Source: Candidatus Amarobacter glycogenicus | GTDB taxonomy: Bacteria > Chloroflexota > Dehalococcoidia > Tepidiformales > Tepidiformaceae | DNA: 64,000 nucleotides | Assembly (NCBI GenBank): GCA_016719395.1 | Contig: JADJZF010000004.1 | Location: 62,001 to 126,000, forward strand | Direction: 5' to 3' | Shown here: positions 33,443 through 42,682 of the stretch, piece after piece | Position numbering within the stretch: the first letter of the stretch is position 1 | Layout of the letters: each line of letters starts with the position of its first letter | Position numbers and translations under genes: made by a program | Notes under the pieces: generated by a model | The model's database searches: none | What the model was told of the DNA's origin: nothing | What the model saw: only the letters and a program-made list of their open reading frames with translations

Positions 33443-33690
33443 GAGGCGGGCCAGCCATGGCCCGCGTGCGCACCCCAACCCGGAACGCCAGGCTGCCACC
33501 ACCACCCGCTCGCGCCGCCACCGCATCCGCCTACCACGCGGGACAAAACTGCCTCGCCACACAGCCATGGCCCGCGTGCGCACCCCAACCCGGAACGCCA
33601 GGCTGCCACCACCACCCGCTCGCGCCGCCACCGCATCCGCCTACTACGCGACGCATAGCCGCCTCGCCACACACCACCGCGTGGGCACCC
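33443..33690. repeat. Second array of the GAGGCGGGCCAGCC repeat family
   Basis: Two units with a 110-bp period (cores at 33452 and 33562) plus a decayed third near 33661. The first 45 bases match the 28729 array (GGCCAGCCATGGCCCGCGTG, CGCACCCCAACCCGGAAC), but the rest of the unit differs (CGCCAGGCTGCCACCACCAC). It follows the CaiB stop directly. No coding is seen here. Confidence 0.88.
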
Positions 33691-33721
33691 CAACCACACC
33701 GCCTCCTGCCACCACACCACT

Positions 33722-33760
33722 CCCCTCTCCCAAGCCTGGGAGAGGGGCCGGGGGTGAGGG
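33722..33760. repeat. Palindromic intergenic repeat (CCCCTCTCCCA hairpin)
   Basis: A perfect 11-bp inverted repeat, CCCCTCTCCCA (33722-33732) and TGGGAGAGGGG (33737-33747), is followed by CCGGGGGTGAGGG. From memory, this arrangement is a very common dispersed intergenic repeat in many bacterial phyla. The bases to 33877 are C-rich and hold no gene. Confidence 0.7.
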
Positions 33761-33877
33761 ACCTATGCGCCCCCCGACTCCCCGGGCCAACGGGCCCCCC
33801 GCTGCCAACACCCCCTTGGCCCTCTCCCCACCCCGCCCCAACCGTGGTTCGCACTCCCACTCCCGAGGCGACCACCC

Positions 33878-35161
33878 GTGCCCCCTGCTTTCGCGCTTCC
33901 CGAATCACCCCTCCCGCTCCAGCTCCAGCAGCTCGACCATGACCGCCTCTCCCGCTACCGCGAGAATCTCGCCTTCTATGAGGGCCGCCAGTGGCCCGGC
34001 CGAGCCCGCCGCGGCGAACGCCGACTCACCTTCAACTACGCCAAAGCCTTCGTCGATAAGGTCACCAGCTACCTCCTCAACGGCTCCTCCATCCAGGTCG
34101 AAGGCGGCGAAACGCCCGAAGGCCGCGCCCGCGCCGCCAATGCCGAACGCGCTCTCCGCGAAGCCGCCGCACTCAATGGCCTCGCCCAGCTCGACTACGA
34201 AACCGAGCTCGATTGCGCCGTCCTCGGCGACGCCTGCTACAAGGTCACGTGGGACGCCGAAGCCGGCAGCGTCCGCGTCACCGCTCCCGACGTCCAGGGC
34301 ATCTTCGCCTGGCGCGAACCCGATGACCCCGCGCGCCTGACCGCCGTCGCCGCCCGGTACCGCTTGAGTTCGCCCGATTCCCTGGTCACCGAGCACTGGA
34401 CGGCGGCCACTTTCGACCTCTGGCGCGAGAACGACCTCGTCGCCAGCGAGCCGAACCCTTACGGCTTCGTCCCTTTCATCCTCTTTCCGAACGTGCGCGA
34501 GCCGAAGCAGCACTGGGGTTCGAGCGACGTTCCATCGCTGATCGAGCCGAACCGCGAGCTGAACCGCGCCTTCAGCCAGCTCAGCCAGATCCTCGAACTC
34601 TCCGGAAACCCCATCGCCGTCCTCGAAGGCGTGCAGGGCTCCCGGGACATCGCCGTCGAACCCGGCGCCGTCTGGGAAGTCCCCGAAAGCGCCCGTGCCT
34701 ACCTCCTCGACCTGCTCCAGGGCGGCGGCGTCGCCCTCCACCGCGACTACATCGACCTGGTCTACCGGGCGATGCACGACCTCGGCGAGTCCCCGAGGAC
34801 GGCCTTCGGCCACAACCCGCAGGGACTCTCGGGTGTCGCGCTCAATACCGAATTGGACCCCATCGCGCGGAAAGTTCTCCGCAAGCAGCGCATCCGCACC
34901 GCCGTCTATGAGCGCCGCGCCACCCTGATGCTCGACCTTCTCGCGCGCTTCGGCGGGCTCGACGCCGAAGGCCTCCGCCCGGTCATGCAGTGGGGGCCGA
35001 TACTCCCCATCGACCGCTCCCGCCAGGTGTCCGATGAACGCTCCCTCGTCGAAGCGGGTATCAGCTCCCGGCGTTCCGCGGCCGCCCGCCTCGGCGCCGA
35101 TGACCCGGAGGCGGAGTGGGCCCGCGTCCGCCTCGAGTCGGCTGCCTCGGGAGCGCCGTAA
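33878..35161 (+). CDS. SPP1 gp6-like phage portal protein (orphan)
   Basis: 427 residues from GTG 33878. It shows the SPP1-type portal pattern: RYRENLAFYEGRQWPG, RRLTFNYAKAFVDKVTSYLL near the start, DAEAGSVRVTAPDVQGIFAW, YGFVPFILFPNVREPKQHWG, SDVPSLIEPNRELNRAFSQL and LDPIARKVLRKQRIRTAVYE. Portals form the DNA channel of tailed-phage capsids. No terminase, capsid or tail gene is near; it sits between the repeat array and fbpA. It may be a remnant or a domesticated gene. Confidence 0.8.
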   Translation: MPPAFALPESPLPLQLQQLDHDRLSRYRENLAFYEGRQWPGRARRGERRLTFNYAKAFVDKVTSYLLNGSSIQVEGGETPEGRARAANAERALREAAALNGLAQLDYETELDCAVLGDACYKVTWDAEAGSVRVTAPDVQGIFAWREPDDPARLTAVAARYRLSSPDSLVTEHWTAATFDLWRENDLVASEPNPYGFVPFILFPNVREPKQHWGSSDVPSLIEPNRELNRAFSQLSQILELSGNPIAVLEGVQGSRDIAVEPGAVWEVPESARAYLLDLLQGGGVALHRDYIDLVYRAMHDLGESPRTAFGHNPQGLSGVALNTELDPIARKVLRKQRIRTAVYERRATLMLDLLARFGGLDAEGLRPVMQWGPILPIDRSRQVSDERSLVEAGISSRRSAAARLGADDPEAEWARVRLESAASGAP

Positions 35162-35208
35162 CTAATGTCACATTTTCGACGCCATTCGCATGGGATATTA
35201 CCCACGTA

Positions 35209-35236
35209 TTGTTTGAAAGTTAGGTATGCCTAATAC
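35209..35236 (+). promoter_or_regulatory. fbpABC promoter with DtxR/MntR-like operator
   Basis: A -35 TTGTTT (35209-35214) and a -10 TAATAC (35231-35236) are separated by 16 bp. Across the spacer and -10 lies the palindrome TTAGGTATGCCTAA (35220-35233). TTAGG/CCTAA arms resemble the metal-dependent boxes of DtxR/IdeR/MntR repressors. Placement over the promoter of an iron transporter supports repression by metal-loaded regulator. Confidence 0.7.
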
Positions 35237-35270
35237 TAGGGCAATGCATCTACGAATGACCGGAGTGCCC

Positions 35271-36287
35271 ATGCACCGCCTGCGAATCCTCTCCCTTACC
35301 ACCGCTGCCGCCGCCCTCGCGGTAATGGCCGCCGCATGTGGCGGCGATGACGATGACGGCGGCTCCATCACCGTCTATTCCGGCCGCAGCGAGGCGCTCG
35401 TCGCCCCAATCATCGAGGACTTCACCGAGGAGACCGGGATCAAGGTCAACGTGAAATACGCCGGCACCGATGCCGCCGCTGCCCTCCTCCTCGAAGAAGG
35501 TGGCAAGTCCCCGGCCGACGTCTTCTTCTCCCAGGATGGCGGGGCCCTCGGTGCGGTCCGCGAGGCTGGCCTCCTCGCCACCCTCCCCGGTTCGATCACC
35601 GGCCTCGTCCCCGAACAGTACCGGGCGAGCGATGGCTCCTGGGTCGGGATCAGCGGGCGTTCCCGCGTCGTCGTCTACAACCCCGGCCTTATCAACGCCT
35701 CGGACCTCCCGGCTTCCTACAAAGACCTGACCAGCGCGAAGTGGAAGGGGAAAGTGGGCTGGGCGCCTGCGAACGCTTCGTTCCAGGCGTTCATCACCGC
35801 CGTCCGCAAGGTCGATGGCGAAGACGCGGCGAAGGCCTGGCTCGAAGCCATGGCGAAAAATGATGCAAAGACCTACGCCAACAACAACGCCATCGTCAGT
35901 GCCGTTGCCAGCGGCGAAATCTCGCTCGGCGTCGTCAATCACTACTACCTCTGGGGCCTCATCAAGGACCAGGGCGAAATCAACGCGAAGAACCACTACC
36001 TCGCCGCCGGCGACCCGGGCGCACTCGTCAACGTCGCCGGCGCCGCCGTCCTGAAGTCGGCCCCGAACAAGAGCGGCGCCGAGAAGTTCGTCGAGTATCT
36101 GCTCCAGAAGCACGCCCAGGAGTTCTTCGCCCAGGAGACGTTCGAATACCCGCTCGCCAACGGCATCGCAACGGACCCGCGGATTAAGCCCCTTGCCGAG
36201 CTCAAACCCCCGGCTATCGACCTGAGCGACCTCGACGACCTCGCCGGGACGCTTGCATTGCTGCGCTCCACCGGCGTCCTCAAGTAA
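35271..36287 (+). CDS. Iron(III) ABC transporter substrate-binding lipoprotein (FbpA-like)
   Basis: 338 residues from ATG 35271 (GGAG upstream); earlier in-frame ATGs exist. A signal peptide ends in the lipobox VMAAAC followed by GGDDDD. The mature protein has SITVYSGRSEALVAPIIEDF, KYAGTDAAAALLLEEGGKSP, ADVFFSQDGGALGAV and VSAVASGEISLGVVNHYYLW, the tyrosine-containing iron-site region of FbpA-type proteins. It captures ferric iron outside the membrane and hands it to the 36290/37857 transporter. Confidence 0.92.
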   Translation: MHRLRILSLTTAAAALAVMAAACGGDDDDGGSITVYSGRSEALVAPIIEDFTEETGIKVNVKYAGTDAAAALLLEEGGKSPADVFFSQDGGALGAVREAGLLATLPGSITGLVPEQYRASDGSWVGISGRSRVVVYNPGLINASDLPASYKDLTSAKWKGKVGWAPANASFQAFITAVRKVDGEDAAKAWLEAMAKNDAKTYANNNAIVSAVASGEISLGVVNHYYLWGLIKDQGEINAKNHYLAAGDPGALVNVAGAAVLKSAPNKSGAEKFVEYLLQKHAQEFFAQETFEYPLANGIATDPRIKPLAELKPPAIDLSDLDDLAGTLALLRSTGVLK

Positions 36288-36289
36288 CC

Positions 36290-37882
36290 ATGAACTGGGC
36301 CGCGCTCCGGCCCGCTCGCAAAGCCCCGGCGGCCCTCTGGCTCCCGGGGCTCCTCGCCGTGGCCCTCACGTTCATCCCGGTCTTCTACCTTGCCCTCCGA
36401 TCCACCGAGGACGGATGGTCGCCCTGGTCGCGCGCGTTCCACACTTCCGTGCCCCAACTCCTCCAGCGGAGCCTCTGGCTCGCAGCAGTCGTGGCCCTGT
36501 TCTGTGTCGCGGTCGCCGTCCCCGCCGCCTGGCTGACGACGCGCGCCGATATCCCCGCCCGCCGCGTCTGGTCTGTCCTGCTCACCGTCCCCCTCGCCAT
36601 CCCTTCGTATATCACGGCCCTCGCCGTCGTCGCCTTCCTCGGGCCGAAGGGTATGCTCCAGGGCTGGCTCGAACCCCTCGGCGTCGACCGTCTCCCCGAG
36701 GTCTACGGCTTCTGGGGCGCCGCCTTCACGCTCACCTGCGCCGGTTATCCCTACGTCTACCTGGTCGTACGCGCCGCCCTCGCCTCCGCCGATACCGCCG
36801 AAGAAGAGGCCTCGCGCTCACTTGGCGTATCGCCCCTGCGCACCTTCTTCGCGATCACCCTGCCCGGGCTCGTCCCCGCCCTCGCCGCCGGCATTCTCCT
36901 CTCGGTGCTCTACACTCTCAGCGACTTCGGCGCCGTCTCCTTGCTCAACTACTCCACCTTCACCCGCGACATCTTCATCGAGTACCAGTCCTCGTTCGAT
37001 CGCACCGGCGCCGCCGTCCTCGGTGCCATTCTCGGGCTCGTCACGCTTCTCATCCTCACCTCAGAACTCGGCGTGCGGTCCTGGCTAGCACGTGGGCGCA
37101 AACGGCGGCAGGCGGCGGTGCGCCTCGTCCCCCTCGGCCGCTGGGGAGTCCTCGCACTCGCGTTTCTCTCGATCGCCGTCAGCCTCGCCCTCGTCCTGCC
37201 GGTCGGAGTGCTCATCTACTGGCTCATCAACGGCTTGCGGGCCAACGCCGACTTCCCGGCGCTCGCCCCGGCAGTTCGCCATTCGGTCGAAATGGCCCTC
37301 GCCGGCGCGGCCATCACCGTCGCCCTCGCGTTTCCCGTTGCCATCCTCTCCGCCCGTTACGGCGGGCTCCTCGCCCGGGCGGCCGAACAGGCCGCCTACG
37401 TCACCCATGCCCTCCCCGGTCTCGTTGTCGCGCTTGCGCTCGTCTTCTTCGGCATCCGCTATGCCACCGGCCTCTACCAGACCGTCTGGATGCTCCTGCT
37501 TGCCTACGTGATCCTCTTCGTCCCGAACGCGCTCTCTGCCCTGCGCGGCACCCTCGTCCGCCAGCCTGCCAACCTGGAGGATGCCGCCGCCTCCCTCGGC
37601 AAAGGCCCGTTGATGGCCATCGCTACGGTCACCGCGCCGCTCGCGCGGCCCGGTCTCGCCGCCGCCTTCGCCCTCGTCTTTCTCACGATCATGAAAGAAC
37701 TCCCCGCCACGCTCATCCTCAGCCCGCCCGGCTATCAAACGCTCCCGGGCCTCGTCTGGAGCCGAAGCACCGATGCGCTTTACGCTGGTGCGGCACTGCC
37801 GGCGCTCGCGCTGATCGCGGTAGCCGCTATCCCGGTCGGCCTCCTGGCATGGAAGGGTGATATTGGAGCTCTCGAATCCTGA
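36290..37882 (+). CDS. Iron(III) ABC transporter permease (FbpB-like)
   Basis: 530 residues, 2 bp after the substrate-binding gene. About twelve hydrophobic helices form two repeats, as in the fused FbpB/ThiP-type permeases. EAA loops are visible in each half (EEEASRSLGVSPLRTFFAIT and LEDAAASLGKGPLMAIATVT). The start is VAFLGPKGML-type in the first half and the second repeat begins near 37270. The C-terminal end overlaps the ATPase gene by 26 bp. Confidence 0.92.
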   Translation: MNWAALRPARKAPAALWLPGLLAVALTFIPVFYLALRSTEDGWSPWSRAFHTSVPQLLQRSLWLAAVVALFCVAVAVPAAWLTTRADIPARRVWSVLLTVPLAIPSYITALAVVAFLGPKGMLQGWLEPLGVDRLPEVYGFWGAAFTLTCAGYPYVYLVVRAALASADTAEEEASRSLGVSPLRTFFAITLPGLVPALAAGILLSVLYTLSDFGAVSLLNYSTFTRDIFIEYQSSFDRTGAAVLGAILGLVTLLILTSELGVRSWLARGRKRRQAAVRLVPLGRWGVLALAFLSIAVSLALVLPVGVLIYWLINGLRANADFPALAPAVRHSVEMALAGAAITVALAFPVAILSARYGGLLARAAEQAAYVTHALPGLVVALALVFFGIRYATGLYQTVWMLLLAYVILFVPNALSALRGTLVRQPANLEDAAASLGKGPLMAIATVTAPLARPGLAAAFALVFLTIMKELPATLILSPPGYQTLPGLVWSRSTDALYAGAALPALALIAVAAIPVGLLAWKGDIGALES

Positions 37883-38891
37883 GCCGCTCGATTGCGCCGG
37901 TGTCGAAGTCCGCTTCGGCAGCCTGAAGGCGGTCAACGGCGCCAACCTCCAGGTCGCGGCCGGCGAAATCGTCGCCATCCTCGGCCGCAGCGGCAGCGGG
38001 AAGACCACGCTCCTCCGCGCTATCGCCGGCTTTGAACGCGTCGCAGCCGGCGAGATCCGGATCGGTGGCCGCGTGGTCGAGAGCACCTCGGTCAGCGTCC
38101 CCGCTCACAAGCGCTCCGTTGGCCTGGTCTTCCAGGATTACGCGCTCTTCCCGAATCGCACCGTCGCCGCCAACATCGCCTACGGCTTGCCGCGCGGTTC
38201 CGCTGCCCGCGTCACCGAACTCCTCCGGCGTGGCGAACTCGAAGGCCTCGGCGGGCGTTACCCCCACCAGCTCTCCGGCGGCCAGCAACAGCGCGTCGCC
38301 GTCCTTCGCTCACTCGCGCCTCACCCCCGCATCCTCCTCCTCGATGAGCCCTTCTCGAACCTCGATGCCGCTCTCCGCCTGGCGATGCGCGAAGAATTGG
38401 TGACCATCCTCCGCGCCGAGGGCATGACTGCCGTCCTCGTCACCCACGACCGCACCGACGCCATGGCCGCCGCCGACCGCATCGCCGTCATGGATGCCGG
38501 CCGCGTGATCGAAACGGCCACGCCCCTGAACCTCTACATGCGCCCGAGTTCGAAGGAGTCCGCCACCTACGCCGCCGATGCGCAGTTCTTCCCCGGTGTC
38601 GCGAATGGCGACACGGCGGAAACGCCGCTCGGTACGGTGCGATTGTCGATGCCACTTCGCGGCGGGTGCGAGGTCCTCATCCGGCCAGAGTGGATCGGAG
38701 TGAAGGGCCTTGGCGTCCCGGCGACCGTCGTCCGCCGCCGCTTCGAAGGGGCCCATGCCCGGCTCGTCCTCTCGGTCCCCGGCATTCCCGAGTTCGTGGC
38801 AGTCGTCCCGAGCTGGATGGCCGCCGAGGCCAACGACTCGTTCGAAATCGGCGTGAACGTCGCGGTCCCCGCCTTCGCGACCGCCGGCTAA
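37857..38891 (+). CDS. Iron(III) ABC transporter ATP-binding protein (FbpC-like)
   Basis: 344 residues from GTG 37857. Walker A is GRSGSGKTTLL, the Q-loop FQDYALFPNRTV, the signature LSGGQQQRVAVLRSL, Walker B RILLLDEPFSNLD and the H-loop LVTHDRTDA. The C-terminal part (residues 250-344) is the TOBE-like regulatory domain, PLGTVRLSMPLRGG and LIRPEWIGVKG. It powers iron import through 36290. Confidence 0.93.
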   Translation: MILELSNPEPLDCAGVEVRFGSLKAVNGANLQVAAGEIVAILGRSGSGKTTLLRAIAGFERVAAGEIRIGGRVVESTSVSVPAHKRSVGLVFQDYALFPNRTVAANIAYGLPRGSAARVTELLRRGELEGLGGRYPHQLSGGQQQRVAVLRSLAPHPRILLLDEPFSNLDAALRLAMREELVTILRAEGMTAVLVTHDRTDAMAAADRIAVMDAGRVIETATPLNLYMRPSSKESATYAADAQFFPGVANGDTAETPLGTVRLSMPLRGGCEVLIRPEWIGVKGLGVPATVVRRRFEGAHARLVLSVPGIPEFVAVVPSWMAAEANDSFEIGVNVAVPAFATAG

Positions 38892-38923
38892 GACCTGGTT
38901 CGCCCTCTTGCGACCGGCCGGCG

Positions 38924-40141
38924 CTACTCTGCTGTTTCCAGCTCGAATGCGGCGTGCAGTGCCCGCACCGCGTCCGGCACCCTCGCCGAATCGATGATGC
39001 AGGTCAATCGGATCTCGCTGGTGGAAATCAGCTCGATGTTGATGCCCGCGTCAAAGAGCGCGCGGAACATCTTCGCGGCATAGCCGTGCGCTGTCTGGAT
39101 ACCTACCCCGACGATGCTGACCTTGCCCAGGTTGCCATCGGTCGTGTACTCGGGCGCGCCAACCTTCTCGCAGATCACCGGCATCAGCGCCTCGGCTTTG
39201 CGCAGGTCCCCGCGCGACAGCGTGAACGTCAGGTCGGTCAGGTTCCCTTCGCTCGAGTTCTGGACGATCGTGTCGACGCTGATGCCCGCTTCCGCCAGCG
39301 GCTCGAAAATGTTCGTCGCGATCCCCGGCTTGTCTGGCACTCGCCGCACTGTGACCTTGGCGACATCGGTATCGTGTGCGATTCCGCGCACGCGGTTGCG
39401 TTCTTCCAATTCAGACTCCTGGCGAATCATCGTCCCGGGGGCGTCGACCATGCTCGAGGTTACGAGAATGGGCAGGTTGTACACCGATGCAAGCTCCACG
39501 GCGCGGTTGTGCATCACCGTCGAACCCTGCGTCGCGAGCTCCAGCATCTCTTCGTAGGTGATGTCCTTCAGCTTCCGCGCGGTCGGCACAATGCGAGGGT
39601 CGGCCGTATACACGCCCTCCACGTCCTTGCAGTTCTCGCACCGGTCCGCCCCCAGCGCGACCGCCAGCGCCACCGCGGTTGTATCGCTCGCGCCACGGCC
39701 AAGCGTCAGGATTTCCTGGTCCTCGTTCACGCCCCAGTACCCGGCGACAACGGGGACGCGTCCGGCATCGAGCTCTGCCCTCACCCGGTCCGCTTCGACC
39801 CGCGAAATCCGCCCCTGGTAGTGCCGCCCCTGGGCGATGATTCCGGCCTGCTGCCCCGTGAGGCCCACCGCTTCCTGGCCCATCGTCTTCAGCGCCATCG
39901 CCACCAGCGCCACAGAGACCTGTTCCCCCGTGGAAAGCAGCATGTCGAGCTCTCGTGGATCCGGGTCCGGTGCCACCTGCAGGGCGAGGTCGATCAGGTC
40001 GTCGGTCGAGTTGCCCATCGCCGATACCACGACGATGACCTGGTCGCCCTGCTTGATTCGCTTGAGGACACGCCCCGCCACATGGCGGATCCGGTCGGCA
40101 TCGGCGACCGACGTGCCGCCGTATTTTTGGACTACGAGCAT
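38924..40141 (-). CDS. lysC: Aspartate kinase
   Basis: 405 residues from ATG 40141. The kinase domain has VVQKYGGTSVADADRIRHVA, QVIVVVSAMGNSTDDLIDLA, LGRGASDTTAVALAVALGA and ENCKDVEGVYTADPRIVP. Two C-terminal ACT domains follow (VTVRRVPDKPGIATNIFEPL and VSIVGVGIQTAHGYAAKMFR), so feedback inhibition by lysine and/or threonine is likely. It begins the aspartate-family pathway. It is monocistronic and divergent from the MFS gene. Confidence 0.95.
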   Translation of the reverse strand: MLVVQKYGGTSVADADRIRHVAGRVLKRIKQGDQVIVVVSAMGNSTDDLIDLALQVAPDPDPRELDMLLSTGEQVSVALVAMALKTMGQEAVGLTGQQAGIIAQGRHYQGRISRVEADRVRAELDAGRVPVVAGYWGVNEDQEILTLGRGASDTTAVALAVALGADRCENCKDVEGVYTADPRIVPTARKLKDITYEEMLELATQGSTVMHNRAVELASVYNLPILVTSSMVDAPGTMIRQESELEERNRVRGIAHDTDVAKVTVRRVPDKPGIATNIFEPLAEAGISVDTIVQNSSEGNLTDLTFTLSRGDLRKAEALMPVICEKVGAPEYTTDGNLGKVSIVGVGIQTAHGYAAKMFRALFDAGINIELISTSEIRLTCIIDSARVPDAVRALHAAFELETAE

Positions 40142-40227
40142 GGCCAAATCGTACAGCGGCCGAACCTAACAGACGCGTCTCGGGCGCCTTTCGCTCGCCG
40201 TCCCCGCCCGTCGTACGATGCTCTTCC

Positions 40228-41457
40228 ATGTCCTCCCCGGAACCGAACGGCGCCACCCTGCGCTCTCTTGGCCTGTCGGTCTATGTCCCGACCTTCCTTT
40301 TCGCCGTTGGCCAGGGCGCCGTCATCCCCATCGTCGCCCTCGCCGCGCGCGATGAAGGCGCATCCGTCGCTCTCGCCGGCTTCATCGTCGCTCTTCGCGG
40401 GATCGGCGTCCTCGCCTTCGATATCCCCGCCGGCTGGCTCGTCGCCCGCTTCGGCGAACAGCGCGCCATGATCGCGGGCACCGGGCTCGTCATCGTCGCC
40501 CTCGCCGGGTCCGCCTTCGCCCCCGGCATCTGGCCGTTCGCCGTGTTCACCTTCCTCATGGGCTGCGGCTGGTCGGTCTGGCTTCTCGCCCGCCTGAGCT
40601 ACGTCACCGATGTCATGCCCGTCCATCTGCGCGGGCGGGCGTTGAGCACCCTCGGCGGCATCAACCGCGCAGGGAACTTCTTCGGACCATTCCTCGGGGC
40701 GGCCGCAGCCGTCGTCGCCGGTCTCGAAGGCGCCTACGTCGTCCACCTCGTCAGCGCCGTGCTCGCCGCCGGGTTGCTCCTCGTCCTCATGCGCGGCGAA
40801 AGTGCTCTCCCCGCTCCCGAGCACGAACACGTCCAGTTCACGAAAGTCGTCCGCGAGAACGCCGGCGTCTTCATGACTGCCGGCGTCGGCGTCACCGCCA
40901 TCGGGGCGCTCCGTGCCTCCCGCCAGGGTGTCCTCCCCCTCTGGGGAGACCACCTCGGTCTCGATAGCAGCACCATCAGCCTCGTCTTCGGCATCTCCAT
41001 GGCCATGGAAATGCTCCTCTTCTACCCCGCCGGGAGCGTCATGGACCGTTGGGGCCGCAAGGCCGTCGCCCTCCCCTGCCTCTCGATTATGGCGGCCGGC
41101 ATGTTCCTCATCCCCCTTTCCTCCGGGTTCGCTTCCCTGGTCGTCGTCGGCCTGCTTATCGGTTTCGGCAACGGCCTCGGCAGCGGCATCGTCATGACTC
41201 TCGGCGCCGACTTCTCCCCGGAGATCGGGCGCGCCCAGTTCCTCGGTGCGTGGCGCGTCTGCGGCGACCTCGGGACCGCCGGCGGACCGCTCGTCGTCGC
41301 CGCCGCCACCGGCCTCGCCTCCCTCGCGGCAGCATCGGTGACAATGGGGTTGATCGGCGCGATCGGCGCCGGCCTCATGCTCGTCCTGATGCCCGAGACC
41401 CTCAACCGGGAGCGGCCGCCGGCGCCCTCCCCTGGCCCGGACCCCGGCGAAGCCTGA
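40228..41457 (+). CDS. Major facilitator superfamily transporter
   Basis: 409 residues with about twelve hydrophobic helices. The MFS loop 2-3 motif is DIPAGWLVARFGEQRAMIAG, and its second-half counterpart is YPAGSVMDRWGRKAVALPCL. The first helix starts VYVPTFLFAVGQGAVIPIVA. It is drug/metabolite-exporter-like, but no substrate can be named. The C-terminus is a short Pro-rich tail. It converges with the PatB-like gene. Confidence 0.88.
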   Translation: MSSPEPNGATLRSLGLSVYVPTFLFAVGQGAVIPIVALAARDEGASVALAGFIVALRGIGVLAFDIPAGWLVARFGEQRAMIAGTGLVIVALAGSAFAPGIWPFAVFTFLMGCGWSVWLLARLSYVTDVMPVHLRGRALSTLGGINRAGNFFGPFLGAAAAVVAGLEGAYVVHLVSAVLAAGLLLVLMRGESALPAPEHEHVQFTKVVRENAGVFMTAGVGVTAIGALRASRQGVLPLWGDHLGLDSSTISLVFGISMAMEMLLFYPAGSVMDRWGRKAVALPCLSIMAAGMFLIPLSSGFASLVVVGLLIGFGNGLGSGIVMTLGADFSPEIGRAQFLGAWRVCGDLGTAGGPLVVAAATGLASLAAASVTMGLIGAIGAGLMLVLMPETLNRERPPAPSPGPDPGEA

Positions 41458-41478
41458 GTAGCCGGCCCTCGGCCAGTG

Positions 41479-42635
41479 CTATCTTGCCGCCAGTGCCGTG
41501 GCCATCCGCTCGAGGCCTTCTTGCAGCAGGGCTCGGGGGCATCCGAAGTTCAACCGCACGAACCCCTCGCCTGGCGGCCCGAAGTTCGAGCCCTCGCCCA
41601 GCCCCACCCGGGCGTGGTCCAGGAACCAGGCGAACGCGTCATTTCCCGGGAGCCCCAGCGCGTTGCAATCCAGCCAGGCCAGGTACGTCGCCTCGGCCGG
41701 ATACACGGTAACGCCCGGCATCCGCTCGCCGACGAATCCCGTCAGGTAGTCCCGGTTCTCCGTCAGGTAGCCCGTCAGCGCCTCCAGCCAGCCGTCGCAG
41801 TCGCGGTAGGCGGCAGTCATCGCCGCAGAGCCGAGGACATTCACAGCGCCCACCAGCCCGCCCTTTGCTGCCTCGAACTTCGCCCGCAGGTCCGCGTCCG
41901 GGATGATTGCCACCGCCGACTTCAGGCCGGCGAGGTTGAACGTCTTGCTCGGCGCCATCAGCGTGATCGTCCGTGCTGCGATCTCGGGCGAGAGGCTCGC
42001 AACAGGCGTGTGACGGTTCCCATCGAGGACGAGGTCGCAATGGATCTCGTCCGAGATGATCCACGCGTCGTGGGCAAGGCAGATCTCGGCCATCCGCCGC
42101 AATTCCTCCGGCGAAAAGACCCTCCCCACCGGGTTGTGCGGGTTGCAAAGCACAAACGCCCGTGTCGTCCTGTCGAAGGCAGCCTCGAAGCTGGGCCAGT
42201 CGATCTCGTAGCGCCCGGAAGGCTCCCGCACGAGCATCGCATCGTGCCGGACGATTCCATGGTGCTTCCACGAATTCAGGATCGGCCCGTACGAGGGCAA
42301 CTGGACGACCATGCTATCGCCCGGCTTTGTCACCGCCCGGAGGCCCATATTGAACCCCGGGATCACTCCCGGCAGCGTCATCAGGGCGTCCTTCGAGACG
42401 TCCCAGCCGTAACGCCGCCGCAGCCGCCCCGTGAATACCTCCAGGAACTCCTCGTTCGCCCGCCCATACCCGTAGAAGCCCTGCTCCACCCGCTCCCTCA
42501 GCGCCCGCCGCACCGGCTCGGGCGACAGGAAGTCCATGTCCGCCACAGGCATCGGGATCACGTCCGCCGGGAAACGCGCCCACTTGGAACTGTCCGTCCC
42601 CGGCGCTCGTGGACGGTGTCGAAGTCGTATTGCAT
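41479..42635 (-). pseudogene. PatB/MalY-type PLP C-S lyase, one frameshift
   Basis: The protein starts MQYDFDTVHERR at 42635, then a one-base deletion in a GGGG run near 42600 shifts frame. It continues TDSSKWARFPADVIPMPVAD and MDFLSPEPVRRALRERVEQG, FVLCNPHNPVGRVFSPEELR, DEIHCDLVLDG and LMAPSKTFNLAGLKSA, with the PLP lysine in SKTF. This is the MalY/PatB cystathionine beta-lyase-like aminotransferase family. All catalytic parts are present, so the indel is probably a sequencing error. Confidence 0.82.
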
Positions 42636-42682
42636 GCCGCGGATGCTACGCGCCCACGCGCGGCGCCTCACCTGCCAGGTCC

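Noticed and set aside
30889..33720. A 943-codon minus-strand frame opposite the CaiB gene
   Set aside because: It is long only because GC-rich codons rarely give antisense stops. It shows no motif and the plus-strand CaiB product is unambiguous.
33878..38891. Integrated prophage around the portal gene
   Set aside because: The flanking genes are CaiB and an iron transporter. No integrase, terminase, capsid, tail or attachment site duplication is seen.
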